DNA from: an uncultured Clostridia bacterium
Lineage (GTDB): Bacteria > Bacillota > Clostridia > TANB77 > CAG-508
DNA: 48,582 bases
NCBI GenBank assembly: GCA_934122385.1
Contig: CAKOWP010000003.1
Span: 1-48,582 of the forward strand
Direction of reading: 5' to 3'
Shown here piece by piece: positions 7,666 through 16,289 of this stretch. The position numbers and the translations under genes are program-made. The notes beneath the pieces were generated by a model, which was given only the letters and a program-made list of their open reading frames with translations, searched no databases and had not been told where the DNA came from. The stretch's first letter is position 1; each line of letters begins with the position of its first letter.

Positions 7666-8472
7666 ATGGATATATTTTTTTATATAATAATATTTTTAAT
7701 GGGAATAACTTTTGGAAGCTTTTATACTTTAGCAGTATATAGAATACCAAAAGGAGAGGACATAACACATACACATTCATATTGTCCAAAATGTAATCAT
7801 AAATTAAATATATTAGATTTAATACCACTATTTAGTTATATATTTTTAGGTGGAAAATGTAGATATTGTAAGCAAAAAATAAGACCAAGATATTTTATAT
7901 TAGAAGCAATATCAGGAATATTTTTTGTAGTAATTGCATATCTAACAAAATTAAGCATTTACAATTTACAACCAGAAGTAATTATTGAATATATATTTTT
8001 TATTTTGTATTTTACATTTATAATATTAATGGCAGGAATAGACAAAGAATATAGAACAATAAATAAACCAGTATTAATGTATGGGGTTATAATTTCCATT
8101 ATGTATATAGTATATCTATACATAATAGAAAAAACTAGTATATATAGATATGCTATATATTTAGCATTATTTCTTATCCTTTTATTAATAGATACAATTA
8201 ACTTAAAAAAATATGCAAAGAACAGTTACATATATTCAGTATTAATGGTAATTGTGATAATGGCGATATTCACAGGAGAATATGTAACGATTAATACAAT
8301 ATTAGCAACACTTATATTTATATCAGCATATTTAATTGATAAAAGATTGAAACATTCAAAAAGTAGAAAAACTACAGAACAATTTTATCCACAGTTAAGA
8401 CTTGGATTATATTTATCAATATTTAATGTAATTTCTACAATTGTAGTTTTAGGCGTTTGTAGATTTGTGTAA
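7666..8472 (+). CDS. pilD: Prepilin peptidase (A24 family)
   Basis: A 268-residue polytopic membrane protein that would cleave prepilin leaders and possibly methylate the new N-terminus. The N-terminal domain has two zinc-type CxxC pairs (C40/C43 and C65/C68) in YCPKCNHKLNILDLIPLFSY and KCRYCKQKIRPRYF. The first catalytic aspartate is D126 in AGIDKEYRTINK. The second catalytic Asp usually lies in a GxGD motif, which I cannot find; the only Asp in the expected region is D176 in LLIDTINLKK. The rest of the family features are present, so it is either a divergent active enzyme or one with an altered second motif. An AAAAGGA site precedes the ATG. Confidence 0.88.
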   Translation: MDIFFYIIIFLMGITFGSFYTLAVYRIPKGEDITHTHSYCPKCNHKLNILDLIPLFSYIFLGGKCRYCKQKIRPRYFILEAISGIFFVVIAYLTKLSIYNLQPEVIIEYIFFILYFTFIILMAGIDKEYRTINKPVLMYGVIISIMYIVYLYIIEKTSIYRYAIYLALFLILLLIDTINLKKYAKNSYIYSVLMVIVIMAIFTGEYVTINTILATLIFISAYLIDKRLKHSKSRKTTEQFYPQLRLGLYLSIFNVISTIVVLGVCRFV

Positions 8473-8495
8473 AAAATAGAGAGGATGGACTACAT

Positions 8496-8927
8496 ATGTA
8501 TATAAAAGGAGAAAAAGGATTAACAGGCATTGATATAGCAATTTCTATAATTATAATAACTATTTTTATATCTGTATTGGCAAATTTAATAATGAACATA
8601 AATCTGAACTCTGAAAAAACAAAAAGAATGGAGATTGCAACAGCATATGCTGTACAAGAGATAGAACAATTAAAAGCAAAGGGATATGTTGATGAATATA
8701 ACAACAAGGGAGTAGATAAAAAGGATATTATTTCAGAAAAAGATATTATGGATGACGATAACAACTTTACAGGGTATAGCAAGACAACAACAATAAAAGA
8801 TTATGTGTTAATAAAAAACGATAAATCAAAACAAAAGAATGTACTAAAAGAATTAACAGTAACAGTATCTTTTAAGTTAGGAAATATTACTGAAAATATA
8901 GATATATCAACATATATTACGGATTAA
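8496..8927 (+). CDS. Minor pilin-like protein (PilV/PulI type)
   Basis: A 143-residue protein with a prepilin leader (MYIKGEKG), predicted cleavage after Gly8, and a hydrophobic helix LTGIDIAISIIIITIFISVL. An acidic residue (Asp13) falls at mature position +5, the place of the conserved glutamate, so of the three pilin-like proteins only this one keeps an acidic residue there. The helix continues into NSEKTKRMEIATAYAVQEIEQLKAKGY, which resembles PilV/GspI-type minor pilins. The extracytoplasmic domain is small. It probably forms part of the tip or priming complex that starts fibre assembly. The leader is preceded by GAGAGGATGG. Confidence 0.7.
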   Translation: MYIKGEKGLTGIDIAISIIIITIFISVLANLIMNINLNSEKTKRMEIATAYAVQEIEQLKAKGYVDEYNNKGVDKKDIISEKDIMDDDNNFTGYSKTTTIKDYVLIKNDKSKQKNVLKELTVTVSFKLGNITENIDISTYITD

Positions 8928-8943
8928 TGGAGGAAGTAAATAG

Positions 8944-9402
8944 GTGAAAAATAATAGAGGAATTACACTTACATCTTTAATTATATATGTTATAGGTATG
9001 GTTATAGTAGTTAGCTTGATCGCAACATTGACAACATTTTTTTATAAGAATGTTAATGTTGATAATATAAGCAAAGATACTACACAATATACTAAATTTT
9101 CTAATTTATTTTTAAAGGAAATAAATAAAAAAGATAATGATGTTATTGAGTGTAAAACAATAGAAGAAGATGGACAAAAGGTAAGCTATATAATTTTTTC
9201 TGATGGAAATCAATATACATACAAAGCTGAAAATAAATCAGTTTATAAAAATAATATTAAAATTTGTAAAGATGTTGAAGAATGCGAATTTTCTTATATT
9301 TATATAGATTCGACATATCAAATAAAAATAAATTTTAAAACATCAAGTGTAAATATGACAGGAGACAATGCAATTGTATATAGTATGAAAAACGGTCAAT
9401 AA
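8944..9402 (+). CDS. Minor pilin-like protein (PilW/PulJ type)
   Basis: A 152-residue prepilin-like protein starting at GTG with a GGAGGA site nine bases upstream. The leader is MKNNRG with predicted cleavage after Gly6, then ITLTSLIIYVIGMVIVVSLIATLTTFF. Mature position +5 is serine, not glutamate. After the helix come TTQYTKFSNLFLKEINK and a beta-rich domain with a paired-cysteine-like arrangement (IECKTI, KICKDVEECEFSY). The FSNLFLKEI pattern is common to PilW/GspJ-type minor pilins in Gram-positives. It lies 16 bases after the preceding minor pilin gene, and together they likely form an initiation complex. Confidence 0.65.
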   Translation: MKNNRGITLTSLIIYVIGMVIVVSLIATLTTFFYKNVNVDNISKDTTQYTKFSNLFLKEINKKDNDVIECKTIEEDGQKVSYIIFSDGNQYTYKAENKSVYKNNIKICKDVEECEFSYIYIDSTYQIKINFKTSSVNMTGDNAIVYSMKNGQ

Positions 9403-9470
9403 AAAAGACGTTAATAACATTTGCATCTATCATTTAATAAAAAAGAAATAATAAAGGAGTGAAATTTATT

Positions 9471-11108
9471 ATGGAAATGAAAAGAAGATTACCAATTGGG
9501 GTTGAATTAGTTAAAAGAGGAGTTGTTACAGAACAAGACATAGAAAGTGCTTTAGAATATCAAAGAAGCAATCCAAATATGAAACTTGGAGATATTTTAC
9601 ATACTTTAAGCGTATGTGATGCAGAAAAATTAATCCAAAGCATAGGAGAAATACTAGGTGAAAAAGCTGTTTTATTAACATCAGGAACTTTAAAAGTAAA
9701 ACCGACAGATTATTTATCTTTGGAGGTTTGTAAAAAATATAAGTGCATTCCATTTGAGGTCAATGGAAGTAAAATAAAAGTATGTTTTTCAGATAAATCA
9801 GTCTCAGGAAAAACAGATTCAGTAAAAATGCAATTATTAAATAAAGGACTTGTTATGGAACAATACATAACATTTGAAAAAGACATAGAAAAGATACTTT
9901 CATCTTTAGAAGGAATGGCATCAAGCGATATAACAAAAACATCTTCTTCAGGAACAATAATTGAATTAGTTGATAGTATTATTAGAACAGGAATTGAAAA
10001 AAGAGCAAGTGATATACATATTGAACCATTAGCAAATGAAATAAGAGTTAGATATAGAATAGATGGTGAATTATTTACAGCAGCTAAAATAGCAAAAGAA
10101 AAACAACAACAAATAGTAGGAAGATTAAAAGCAATTTCAAATATGCATCAAGAAAAACAAGAAGCACAAGACGGTAGAATTTTAATGTATGATGATTATA
10201 ATATCCGTGTTTCATCACAGCCAAATGTATGTGGGGAAAAATTCGTTTTAAGACTTTTAAAGAAAAATGAAGACATAAGAAATATATTTGAATTAGGTTA
10301 TCCAGGAACAGAAGAAGATTTAAAGAAAAGTTTTAACAAGAAAAATAGCATAACAATAATTGCTGCTCCAACTGGTGCCGGAAAAACAACAACATTATAT
10401 AGTATTATAGATTATCTTAATTCACCAGAGATAAATATTACAACAATAGAAGACCCAGTAGAAATTAGAATTGATGGTTTAAACCAAATTGAAATAGGAA
10501 ATAAATCAACATTTTCAGGAGCCTTAAGAACTGTTTTAAGACAAGACCCTGATATGATATTATTAGGAGAAATTCGTGACCAAGAAACAGCTGAAATTGC
10601 TATACAAGCAGGACAAACAGGACATTATGTGTTATCAACAATACATACAATAGACGCAATAGAAGTTATAAACAGAATGAGAAAAATGGGACTATCAGAC
10701 TATGATATTTCAAGTACACTGGCAACAGCTGTATCACAAAGACTTGTAAGAAGAATATGCCCAGACTGTAGAAGAGAAAGAGAATATACAAAACAAGAAA
10801 AAGATGAAATGACAAAAATTGCAGAAAAATATGGAAAAACAATAGACTTTACTGGTAAAAAAACATATGATGCTGTTGGATGTAAAAAATGCAATAATAT
10901 AGGATATTATGGAAGAATAGGAATTTTTGAGATTTTAGATATTACAGATGAAATAAAAGAACTTATTGTAAAAGGTGCGTCAACAATTGAGATAAGAAAA
11001 AAGGCATTAGAGCAAAACTATAGACCATTAGTTGTAGACGGAATAGACAAAATATTGAATGGAGAAACAACTTTTGAAGAATTAAATAGACAATTAATTT
11101 TATATTAG
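9471..11108 (+). CDS. pilB: Type IV pilus extension ATPase PilB
   Basis: A 545-residue hexameric ATPase that drives pilin polymerisation. Residues 1-140 form an N-terminal regulatory domain of the MshEN type (LPIGVELVKRGVVTEQDIESALEYQ), which in some relatives binds cyclic-di-GMP. The core has Walker A APTGAGKTTT (about 298-307), an Asp box (TTIEDPVEIRIDG), Walker B MILLGEIRD (about 360) and a His box (STIHTIDA). A zinc-binding tetracysteine pattern is present (CPDC near 430, CKKC near 471). I chose the ATG at 9471 because AAAGGAG at 9453-9459 lies 11 bases upstream. A GTG at 9459 overlaps that site and would add four residues. pilT follows 21 bases later. Confidence 0.95.
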   Translation: MEMKRRLPIGVELVKRGVVTEQDIESALEYQRSNPNMKLGDILHTLSVCDAEKLIQSIGEILGEKAVLLTSGTLKVKPTDYLSLEVCKKYKCIPFEVNGSKIKVCFSDKSVSGKTDSVKMQLLNKGLVMEQYITFEKDIEKILSSLEGMASSDITKTSSSGTIIELVDSIIRTGIEKRASDIHIEPLANEIRVRYRIDGELFTAAKIAKEKQQQIVGRLKAISNMHQEKQEAQDGRILMYDDYNIRVSSQPNVCGEKFVLRLLKKNEDIRNIFELGYPGTEEDLKKSFNKKNSITIIAAPTGAGKTTTLYSIIDYLNSPEINITTIEDPVEIRIDGLNQIEIGNKSTFSGALRTVLRQDPDMILLGEIRDQETAEIAIQAGQTGHYVLSTIHTIDAIEVINRMRKMGLSDYDISSTLATAVSQRLVRRICPDCRREREYTKQEKDEMTKIAEKYGKTIDFTGKKTYDAVGCKKCNNIGYYGRIGIFEILDITDEIKELIVKGASTIEIRKKALEQNYRPLVVDGIDKILNGETTFEELNRQLILY

Positions 11109-11129
11109 GATAAAGGGAGGAAACTTGTT

Positions 11130-12236
11130 ATGAATATGGACAAGATTTTAGATATAGCAATTGAAAAGGATGCATCAGATGTGCACTTAATTGCAGGAAA
11201 TAAACCAATGCTTAGAATTTCTAGGGAATTGAAACCAATAGAAGAAATGGAAGTCTTAACACCAGAAGATATGAACGAAATGTATGACTATTTGGTAAGA
11301 GGAAATGTTGATAAAGACGAAGTTTTTAATACAACAAGGAAATTAGATACATCATATGAGCATAAAGGAATACGTTTAAGAGTAAACATATCATTATCAG
11401 ATGATGTTCCACTATGTACATTAAGACTTATAAAAAATACATTACCACCATATGAATCACTTGGATTACCAGATATTATAAGAAGAATGACATATCAACC
11501 ACAAGGGTTAATATTGGTAACAGGAAAAACAAACTCTGGTAAAAGTACAACATTAAATGCTTTAATAAATGAAATAAATGAAACACAAAATAAAAAAATA
11601 TTAACACTAGAAAACCCAGTTGAATTTAAACATCATTCAAAAAAATCATTAATAGTTCAAAAAGAAATAGGAAAAGGTAGAGACAGTTTAACATTTAGTG
11701 ATGGTGTAAAAAATTCTTTAAGAGAGGACTGTGATATTCTAGTAATAGGAGAGATTAGAGACAAAGTAACAATGGAAGCTGCAATCGAAATGGCAGAATC
11801 AGGACACTTGGTTGTAGGAACATTACATACAAAATCATGTGCAGAAACAATAGACAGAATGATAAACTTCTATGAAGTTAGAGACCAAGCAAGTATAAAA
11901 TATCTATTATCTTCATTATTAAAATTAGTTGTATCACAAAGATTATTACCAGGAAGAGATGGTAAATTAGTTTTAGTTCCAGAAGTAATGGTTGTAGATA
12001 ATATAGTTGCAGGAATTATAAGAAAAGAAAAAATAAGTGTATCAGAAATAGAAGATGCTATACAAAGTTCAGACAAAGGAAGCATAGGACTAATTAACTC
12101 TATTGCATCATTATTTGTAAATGATAAAATAACATTAGAACAAGCAAAAGCACAAATTGAAGAGAAAAATATCGAAGTATTAAATAGAACAATAATGCAA
12201 ATGAAAATAAGAAGAGATAGTAATAGACAACAATAA
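11130..12236 (+). CDS. pilT: Type IV pilus retraction ATPase PilT
   Basis: A 368-residue motor of the secretion ATPase superfamily that depolymerises pili and so powers twitching or DNA uptake. Walker A is TGKTNSGKSTT (about 131-141), the Asp box is LTLENPVEFKH and Walker B is ILVIGEIRDKVT (about 202-213). The PilT-type stretch AESGHLVVGTLHTKSCAETIDRMI is clear (described by its ends). There is no tetracysteine motif, which separates PilT from PilB. The N-terminal sequence IAIEKDASDVHLIAGNKP is the PilT signature. A GGGAGGAAA site precedes the ATG. A dedicated retraction motor implies dynamic pili. Confidence 0.96.
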   Translation: MNMDKILDIAIEKDASDVHLIAGNKPMLRISRELKPIEEMEVLTPEDMNEMYDYLVRGNVDKDEVFNTTRKLDTSYEHKGIRLRVNISLSDDVPLCTLRLIKNTLPPYESLGLPDIIRRMTYQPQGLILVTGKTNSGKSTTLNALINEINETQNKKILTLENPVEFKHHSKKSLIVQKEIGKGRDSLTFSDGVKNSLREDCDILVIGEIRDKVTMEAAIEMAESGHLVVGTLHTKSCAETIDRMINFYEVRDQASIKYLLSSLLKLVVSQRLLPGRDGKLVLVPEVMVVDNIVAGIIRKEKISVSEIEDAIQSSDKGSIGLINSIASLFVNDKITLEQAKAQIEEKNIEVLNRTIMQMKIRRDSNRQQ

Positions 12237-12255
12237 AAAGTAGGAGGTGATAATT

Positions 12256-13596
12256 GTGCCTACATATATGTACAAGGCTGTAACTAGTTCTGGACTAGTT
12301 ATAAGAAATAGGGTAGAAGCTGGAAGCAAACAAAATTTACTTAGAACATTAAAAGAAAATGATTTAATGCCAATAACTATAGAACAAGTTGCATATTCAG
12401 CTAAAAAGAAAAAAACTAAAAAGAAAAACATAAAAGACATAGAAGAAATAATGAAAAATGTAAATACAACTCAAATAAATACAAAAAAACAATCAACATT
12501 AAAAGAAAAAATAAATATGTATTTATCAAAAACAGAAAAAGTTACAAGCAGGGATTTAGTTATATTTACACAAAACTTCTATTTATTAAAAAAAGCAAAC
12601 TTTAACAATATACATGCTCTAAATACTATAATAGGAAGTACAGAAAACGTTACATTTAAAGGTGTATTGGAAGATATTTTGGCTGGTGTTGAAGCAGGTG
12701 AAAATATGTATACAACAATGGAATATTATTCAGATATATTTCCATTTATATACATAAATATGATAAAAGTAGGAGAATTATCAGGTTCTCTTACAAATTC
12801 GCTTGAACAAGCTGTTACTTACTTAGATTCTACAGAAGTATTGAACAAAAAAATAAGAGGAATACTTATTCCAAACATTGCTCAATTTGTATTGCTAATG
12901 GTTATGCTAGTTGTAGGAACACTAGTAGCAATACCAGCAATTCAAAATGTTTATACAGAAATGGGTTCAACAGATACGTTACCAGCTGTAACATTATGGT
13001 TTCAAAAGTTTTTGAATGGTGTAATAAAATTTTGGTATATACCAGTATCGATTATAGTGGCAGCAGTTGCTGGAATAATATTTTATATAAATACACCTAA
13101 AGGTAAATATAATTTTGATTATTTTAAATACAAAATGCCAGTATTTGGACAATTAATATTCTCATTAGATTTTTCAAGATTAATGAAAGCTATGCTTTTA
13201 AACTTAGAGAATGGAATGAGAATTCAAGAGGCAATTGAAGTAAGTAAAAATGTTGTACAAAACTATGTAATGCTTTCAATTATAGAAACATCTATAAATA
13301 ACATATTAATAGGTGATTCTTGGATAGAGCCATTTGAAAAATCAGGACTTGCAAAATCAATGATAACTGAAATGCTTAAAATTGGTATGCAAACAGACTT
13401 GAATGAAATGATTGCAAAATTAGTAGAATATATGGATATGGATATAGATAATATAATGCAGAAAATTGTAAAGGTTCTTCCTGAGGTAACTTACTTAATT
13501 GTTGGTGTGGTTCTAATATTCTTCGTATTAGTTGTACTTGCACCTTGTATCCAAGTTTATATGGGTGGTTTCTTATTCTCTGCAGCTGGAGTATAA
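12256..13596 (+). CDS. pilC: Type IV pilus inner-membrane platform protein PilC
   Basis: A 446-residue GspF/PilC-family protein forming the membrane base on which the ATPases act. It has an N-terminal YMYKAV segment typical of the family, and two cytoplasmic GspF domains: LVIFTQNFYLLKKANFNN in the first and LDFSRLMKAMLLNLENGMRI in the second. There are three membrane regions, near 215-235, 260-280 and the C-terminus. A basic insert (KKKKTKKKNIKD) lies near residue 55. The start is the GTG at 12256, eight bases after AGGAGG (12242-12247); a GTG at 12247 overlaps that site. Its stop codon abuts a hairpin repeat, and it closes the operon. Confidence 0.93.
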   Translation: MPTYMYKAVTSSGLVIRNRVEAGSKQNLLRTLKENDLMPITIEQVAYSAKKKKTKKKNIKDIEEIMKNVNTTQINTKKQSTLKEKINMYLSKTEKVTSRDLVIFTQNFYLLKKANFNNIHALNTIIGSTENVTFKGVLEDILAGVEAGENMYTTMEYYSDIFPFIYINMIKVGELSGSLTNSLEQAVTYLDSTEVLNKKIRGILIPNIAQFVLLMVMLVVGTLVAIPAIQNVYTEMGSTDTLPAVTLWFQKFLNGVIKFWYIPVSIIVAAVAGIIFYINTPKGKYNFDYFKYKMPVFGQLIFSLDFSRLMKAMLLNLENGMRIQEAIEVSKNVVQNYVMLSIIETSINNILIGDSWIEPFEKSGLAKSMITEMLKIGMQTDLNEMIAKLVEYMDMDIDNIMQKIVKVLPEVTYLIVGVVLIFFVLVVLAPCIQVYMGGFLFSAAGV

Positions 13597-13642
13597 ATGT
13601 CTCATTGAATGTCCCATTAGGGACGGTTCTGTTTGAGACATT
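13596..13642. repeat. REP-like hairpin R1 abutting the pilC stop
   Basis: Outer stem AATGTCTCA / TGAGACATT with an inner stem GTCCC-atta-GGGAC. It contains the core GGGACGGTTCTGTTTGAGAC, also found at 28791-28808 and, inverted, at 39008-39027. The repeat starts at the last base of the pilC stop codon. There is no T-tract, so terminator function is doubtful. Confidence 0.8.
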
Positions 13643-13653
13643 TGACTACCCAA

Positions 13654-13847
13654 AGTTCCTAAAAGATATAAATTTTTATATTTTTTAGTTCAATACACAA
13701 CATAAGAATTTCTAAAATAAATTGATGAATCTTTTTCACTTAGTCCTCACTTCGTTCGACGTGAACGTTTTTCATAAATTTATTTAAGAAATACTAATAT
13801 TGTTTCAATCACATAAAAAATGTAAAAATTTATATCTTTTAGGGACT
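13654..13847. mobile_element. Long hairpin element A4 (MITE-like, short form)
   Basis: A 194-bp palindrome. Outer arms AGTTCCTAAAAGATATAAAT and ATTTATATCTTTTAGGGACT pair with each other but match no other copy. The inner core CAACATAAGAATTTCTAAAA, the tip CACTTAGTCCTC and TCGACGTGAACG, and the right inner arm AAGAAATACTAATATTG match elements A2 and A3. No reading frame of note. Confidence 0.75.
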
Positions 13848-13893
13848 ATAGTGAAATGTATAACATTCTAATAGATTATTAAGAAGGTGTAAA

Positions 13894-14784
13894 ATGAAAA
13901 TTGGAATTGATTTAGGTGGAAGTCATATAGCAATAGGTGTTATTGATGATAAAGGATATATAGTAGAGAAAATAGAAAAAAGACTGTTATCTAAAGACAA
14001 GAAAAATATAAAAGAAACAATAGAGAATTATATAATAAAAAATACAAATGAATTGATGTCAAAATATAAAATAAAAGAGATAGGAATAGCTGTGCCAGGA
14101 ACAATAAAAGATGGTATTATTTTAAAATCTGTAAATTTGGGAGTCTCAAATTATAATATTATAGATAATTTAAAAAAAGAAATAAATTTGCCTATAAAGA
14201 TTAGAAATGATGCTAAATGTGCAGCTATTGCTGAAAATAAAATAGGAGCTTTAAAAGATTATAGTAGAAGTATTTTTTTAACTTTGGGCACAGGAATAGG
14301 TGGAGCTGTTATAATTAATAATAAATTACTTGATACGGGCGAACTACCTGGATGTGAATTTGGACATGTTATTATTCAAAAAGATGGATTAAAATGTAAT
14401 TGTGGAAAAAATGGATGTTTTGAAAAATATGCTTCAATGAAAGCATTAAAAACAAATTTGAGACAAGTATTAGGAGTTGACGAAAAAACTAGAGGACAGG
14501 AATTGTTGGATATTATTAGAAAAAATCCGGATAACGAAGAATTAAATAAGGTAATTGATGAATATATTGAATATTTAAGCATAGGACTATCAAATCTGAT
14601 AAATATATTTGAGCCAGAAGCTATAGGAATAGGCGGAAGTTTTGTATATTTTTCTGATGTTTTACTTGATAAGTTAATAAAGAATATCATAAAGAAACAA
14701 TATTTATTTAATAAAAGGGAAAGATTAATAATAATACCAGCGGCTCTTGGAAATGATGCAGGTATGATAGGAGCTTGCCAATAA
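13894..14784 (+). CDS. ROK family sugar kinase (glucokinase-like)
   Basis: A 296-residue kinase of the ROK family, likely phosphorylating glucose or a related sugar with ATP. The phosphate-binding segment IGIDLGGSHIAIGV is at the N-terminus and the catalytic aspartate is D106 in RNDAKCAA. The second nucleotide-binding segment LTLGTGIGGAVI is at 129-140. The zinc motif is complete (H158, then CNCGKNGCFE with C168, C170, C175). The E(x)GH-type sugar-binding pattern is CEFGHV. There is no N-terminal helix-turn-helix, so it is a kinase and not a repressor. An AAGAAGGTG site precedes the ATG. The C-terminus (IGACQ) is slightly short; see findings. The exact sugar cannot be told. Confidence 0.87.
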   Translation: MKIGIDLGGSHIAIGVIDDKGYIVEKIEKRLLSKDKKNIKETIENYIIKNTNELMSKYKIKEIGIAVPGTIKDGIILKSVNLGVSNYNIIDNLKKEINLPIKIRNDAKCAAIAENKIGALKDYSRSIFLTLGTGIGGAVIINNKLLDTGELPGCEFGHVIIQKDGLKCNCGKNGCFEKYASMKALKTNLRQVLGVDEKTRGQELLDIIRKNPDNEELNKVIDEYIEYLSIGLSNLINIFEPEAIGIGGSFVYFSDVLLDKLIKNIIKKQYLFNKRERLIIIPAALGNDAGMIGACQ

Positions 14785-14837
14785 AAGAGATAAAGCTCTT
14801 AAAGCTGAGTTGGAAACTATGAAAGGAATGAAATTAT

Positions 14838-15764
14838 ATGGACGAAAATGTAAAAAAAGCAACTAGACAGAGCTATGGGGAGGCGTTACTAGAATTAGGA
14901 AAAGAAAATAAAAATGTAGTTGTATTTGATGCAGATTTATCAACAGCAACAAAAACAAATTTATTTGCTAAAGAATTTCCAGACAGATTTTTTGATATGG
15001 GAATTGCTGAACAAAATATGATTTCAACAGCAGCAGGAATGGCAACTTGTGGGAAGATTGCATATGCAAGTACATTTGCTGTATTCGCAGCAGGAAGAGC
15101 ATATGACCAAATTCGAAATAGTGTATGTTATCCAAAATTAAATGTTAAAATATGTGCAACTCATGCAGGTATAACTGTTGGAGAAGATGGTGCAACACAT
15201 CAGATGTTAGAAGACATTTCTATGATGAGAACTTTACCTAATATGACTGTTATATCAACATCAGATGATATAGAAACAAAATGGGCTGTTAAAGAAATTA
15301 GTAAAATAAATGGACCTGTATATTTACGCTTATCAAGACTTGCGACTCCTGTAATTTATAATGAAAACCAAAAATTTGAAATTGGAAAGGCGATTCAAAT
15401 TGGTGATGGTACAGATGCTACAATTTTTGCAACAGGAGTAACTGTTAGTGAAGCTATAAAAGCACAAGAACAGTTAAAAGAAAATGGCATAGATGTGAGA
15501 GTTGTTGATATTCATACAATAAAGCCAATTGATAGAGATATTATTATTAAATGTGCTAAAGAAACTAAAAAATTAATTTCCATTGAAGACCATAATGTTA
15601 TTGGTGGACTTGGTTCTGCAATTTCAGAAGTTTTGACTGATGAGTGCCCAACAAAGTTAATAAGATTAGGTATTAATGATACTTTTGGTAAGTCAGGAAA
15701 TGCTGTTGAATTGATGGAATATTTTGGGATTATTGCTGAAAGAATAATAGAAAATGTAAAATAA
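14838..15764 (+). CDS. Transketolase, C-terminal subunit (split type)
   Basis: A 308-residue protein matching the C-terminal half of transketolase: the pyrimidine-binding domain (DADLSTATKTNLFAKEFPDRFFDMGIAEQNM) and the C-terminal domain (VRVVDIHTIKPIDRDII), here cited by their ends. The catalytic glutamate that activates thiamine diphosphate lies in MGIAEQNM. HAGITVGEDGATHQMLED contributes substrate-binding residues. Split transketolases need an N-terminal subunit carrying the Mg/diphosphate motif, normally the gene just upstream. Here a ROK kinase gene is upstream and no N-terminal half is present in the window. A GAAAGGAATG site precedes the ATG. Family identity is secure; its partner must lie elsewhere. 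Confidence 0.92.
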   Translation: MDENVKKATRQSYGEALLELGKENKNVVVFDADLSTATKTNLFAKEFPDRFFDMGIAEQNMISTAAGMATCGKIAYASTFAVFAAGRAYDQIRNSVCYPKLNVKICATHAGITVGEDGATHQMLEDISMMRTLPNMTVISTSDDIETKWAVKEISKINGPVYLRLSRLATPVIYNENQKFEIGKAIQIGDGTDATIFATGVTVSEAIKAQEQLKENGIDVRVVDIHTIKPIDRDIIIKCAKETKKLISIEDHNVIGGLGSAISEVLTDECPTKLIRLGINDTFGKSGNAVELMEYFGIIAERIIENVK

Positions 15765-15771
15765 TTTAGAT

Positions 15772-15804
15772 AGTACTTACTTGTAAAAGTGAGTACTGTT
15801 TTTG
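15772..15804 (+). terminator. Terminator after the transketolase subunit gene
   Basis: Stem AGTACTTAC / GTGAGTACT with an 8-base loop, followed by GTTTTTG, starting 8 bases after the stop codon. Confidence 0.8.
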
Positions 15805-16248
15805 TATGCAAGTTGCCACCCTAAGGGTTATTTATATTTGATATTGTACCTATTTGATTGAAGTGAAAAATAGAAAATCTTAAATAAAAAACTGAGGAAT
15901 GCTCACAAAAGAAATGTATATATGTATATGATTTGAAACATTTTCTCGGTTCAATACGCAACATAAGAATTTCTAAAATAAATTGATGGATAATTCCACT
16001 TAGTCCTCGCTTCGCTCGACGTGAACGCTTTCCATAAATTTATTCAAGAAATTCTAATATTGCTCCAATCACATTCGAAAAGTTTAAAATCATATACATA
16101 TATACATTTCTGCCCTAAGTGAGAGAGGCTCAGTTTTGTATTTTAGATTTTCTTTTTAAATGTAATGAACAGGGTACAATATCAAATATATATAACCCTT
16201 AAGATGGCAACTTTTACATAAAAATTTTTTAAGTCTGTGAATTGTAAC
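15798..16248. mobile_element. Long hairpin element A2 (MITE-like), left end damaged
   Basis: A roughly 450-bp palindrome. Arms GTTGCCACCCTAAGGGTTAT (from 15812) and TATATAACCCTTAAGATGGC (to 16207) pair. The core matches A1, A3 and A4, and the tip reads CACTTAGTCCTCGCTTCGCT followed by CGACGTGAACG. The right end extends through CTGTGAATTGTAAC (to 16248), the inverted form of the GTTACAATTCA end seen in A3. The matching left end is missing, where the transketolase terminator now stands. It fills the gap before the ftsE promoter. Confidence 0.8.
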
Positions 16249-16289
16249 AAAAATGTAAAGAATTTCTAGTGAAATTTTAGTGAAAACTA

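Noticed and set aside
15798..16248. A-type hairpins as conserved regulatory RNAs or tandem terminators
   Set aside because: Copies occur in different contexts and both orientations, and one full copy has a target duplication, so a mobile origin fits better. A secondary regulatory effect is still possible.
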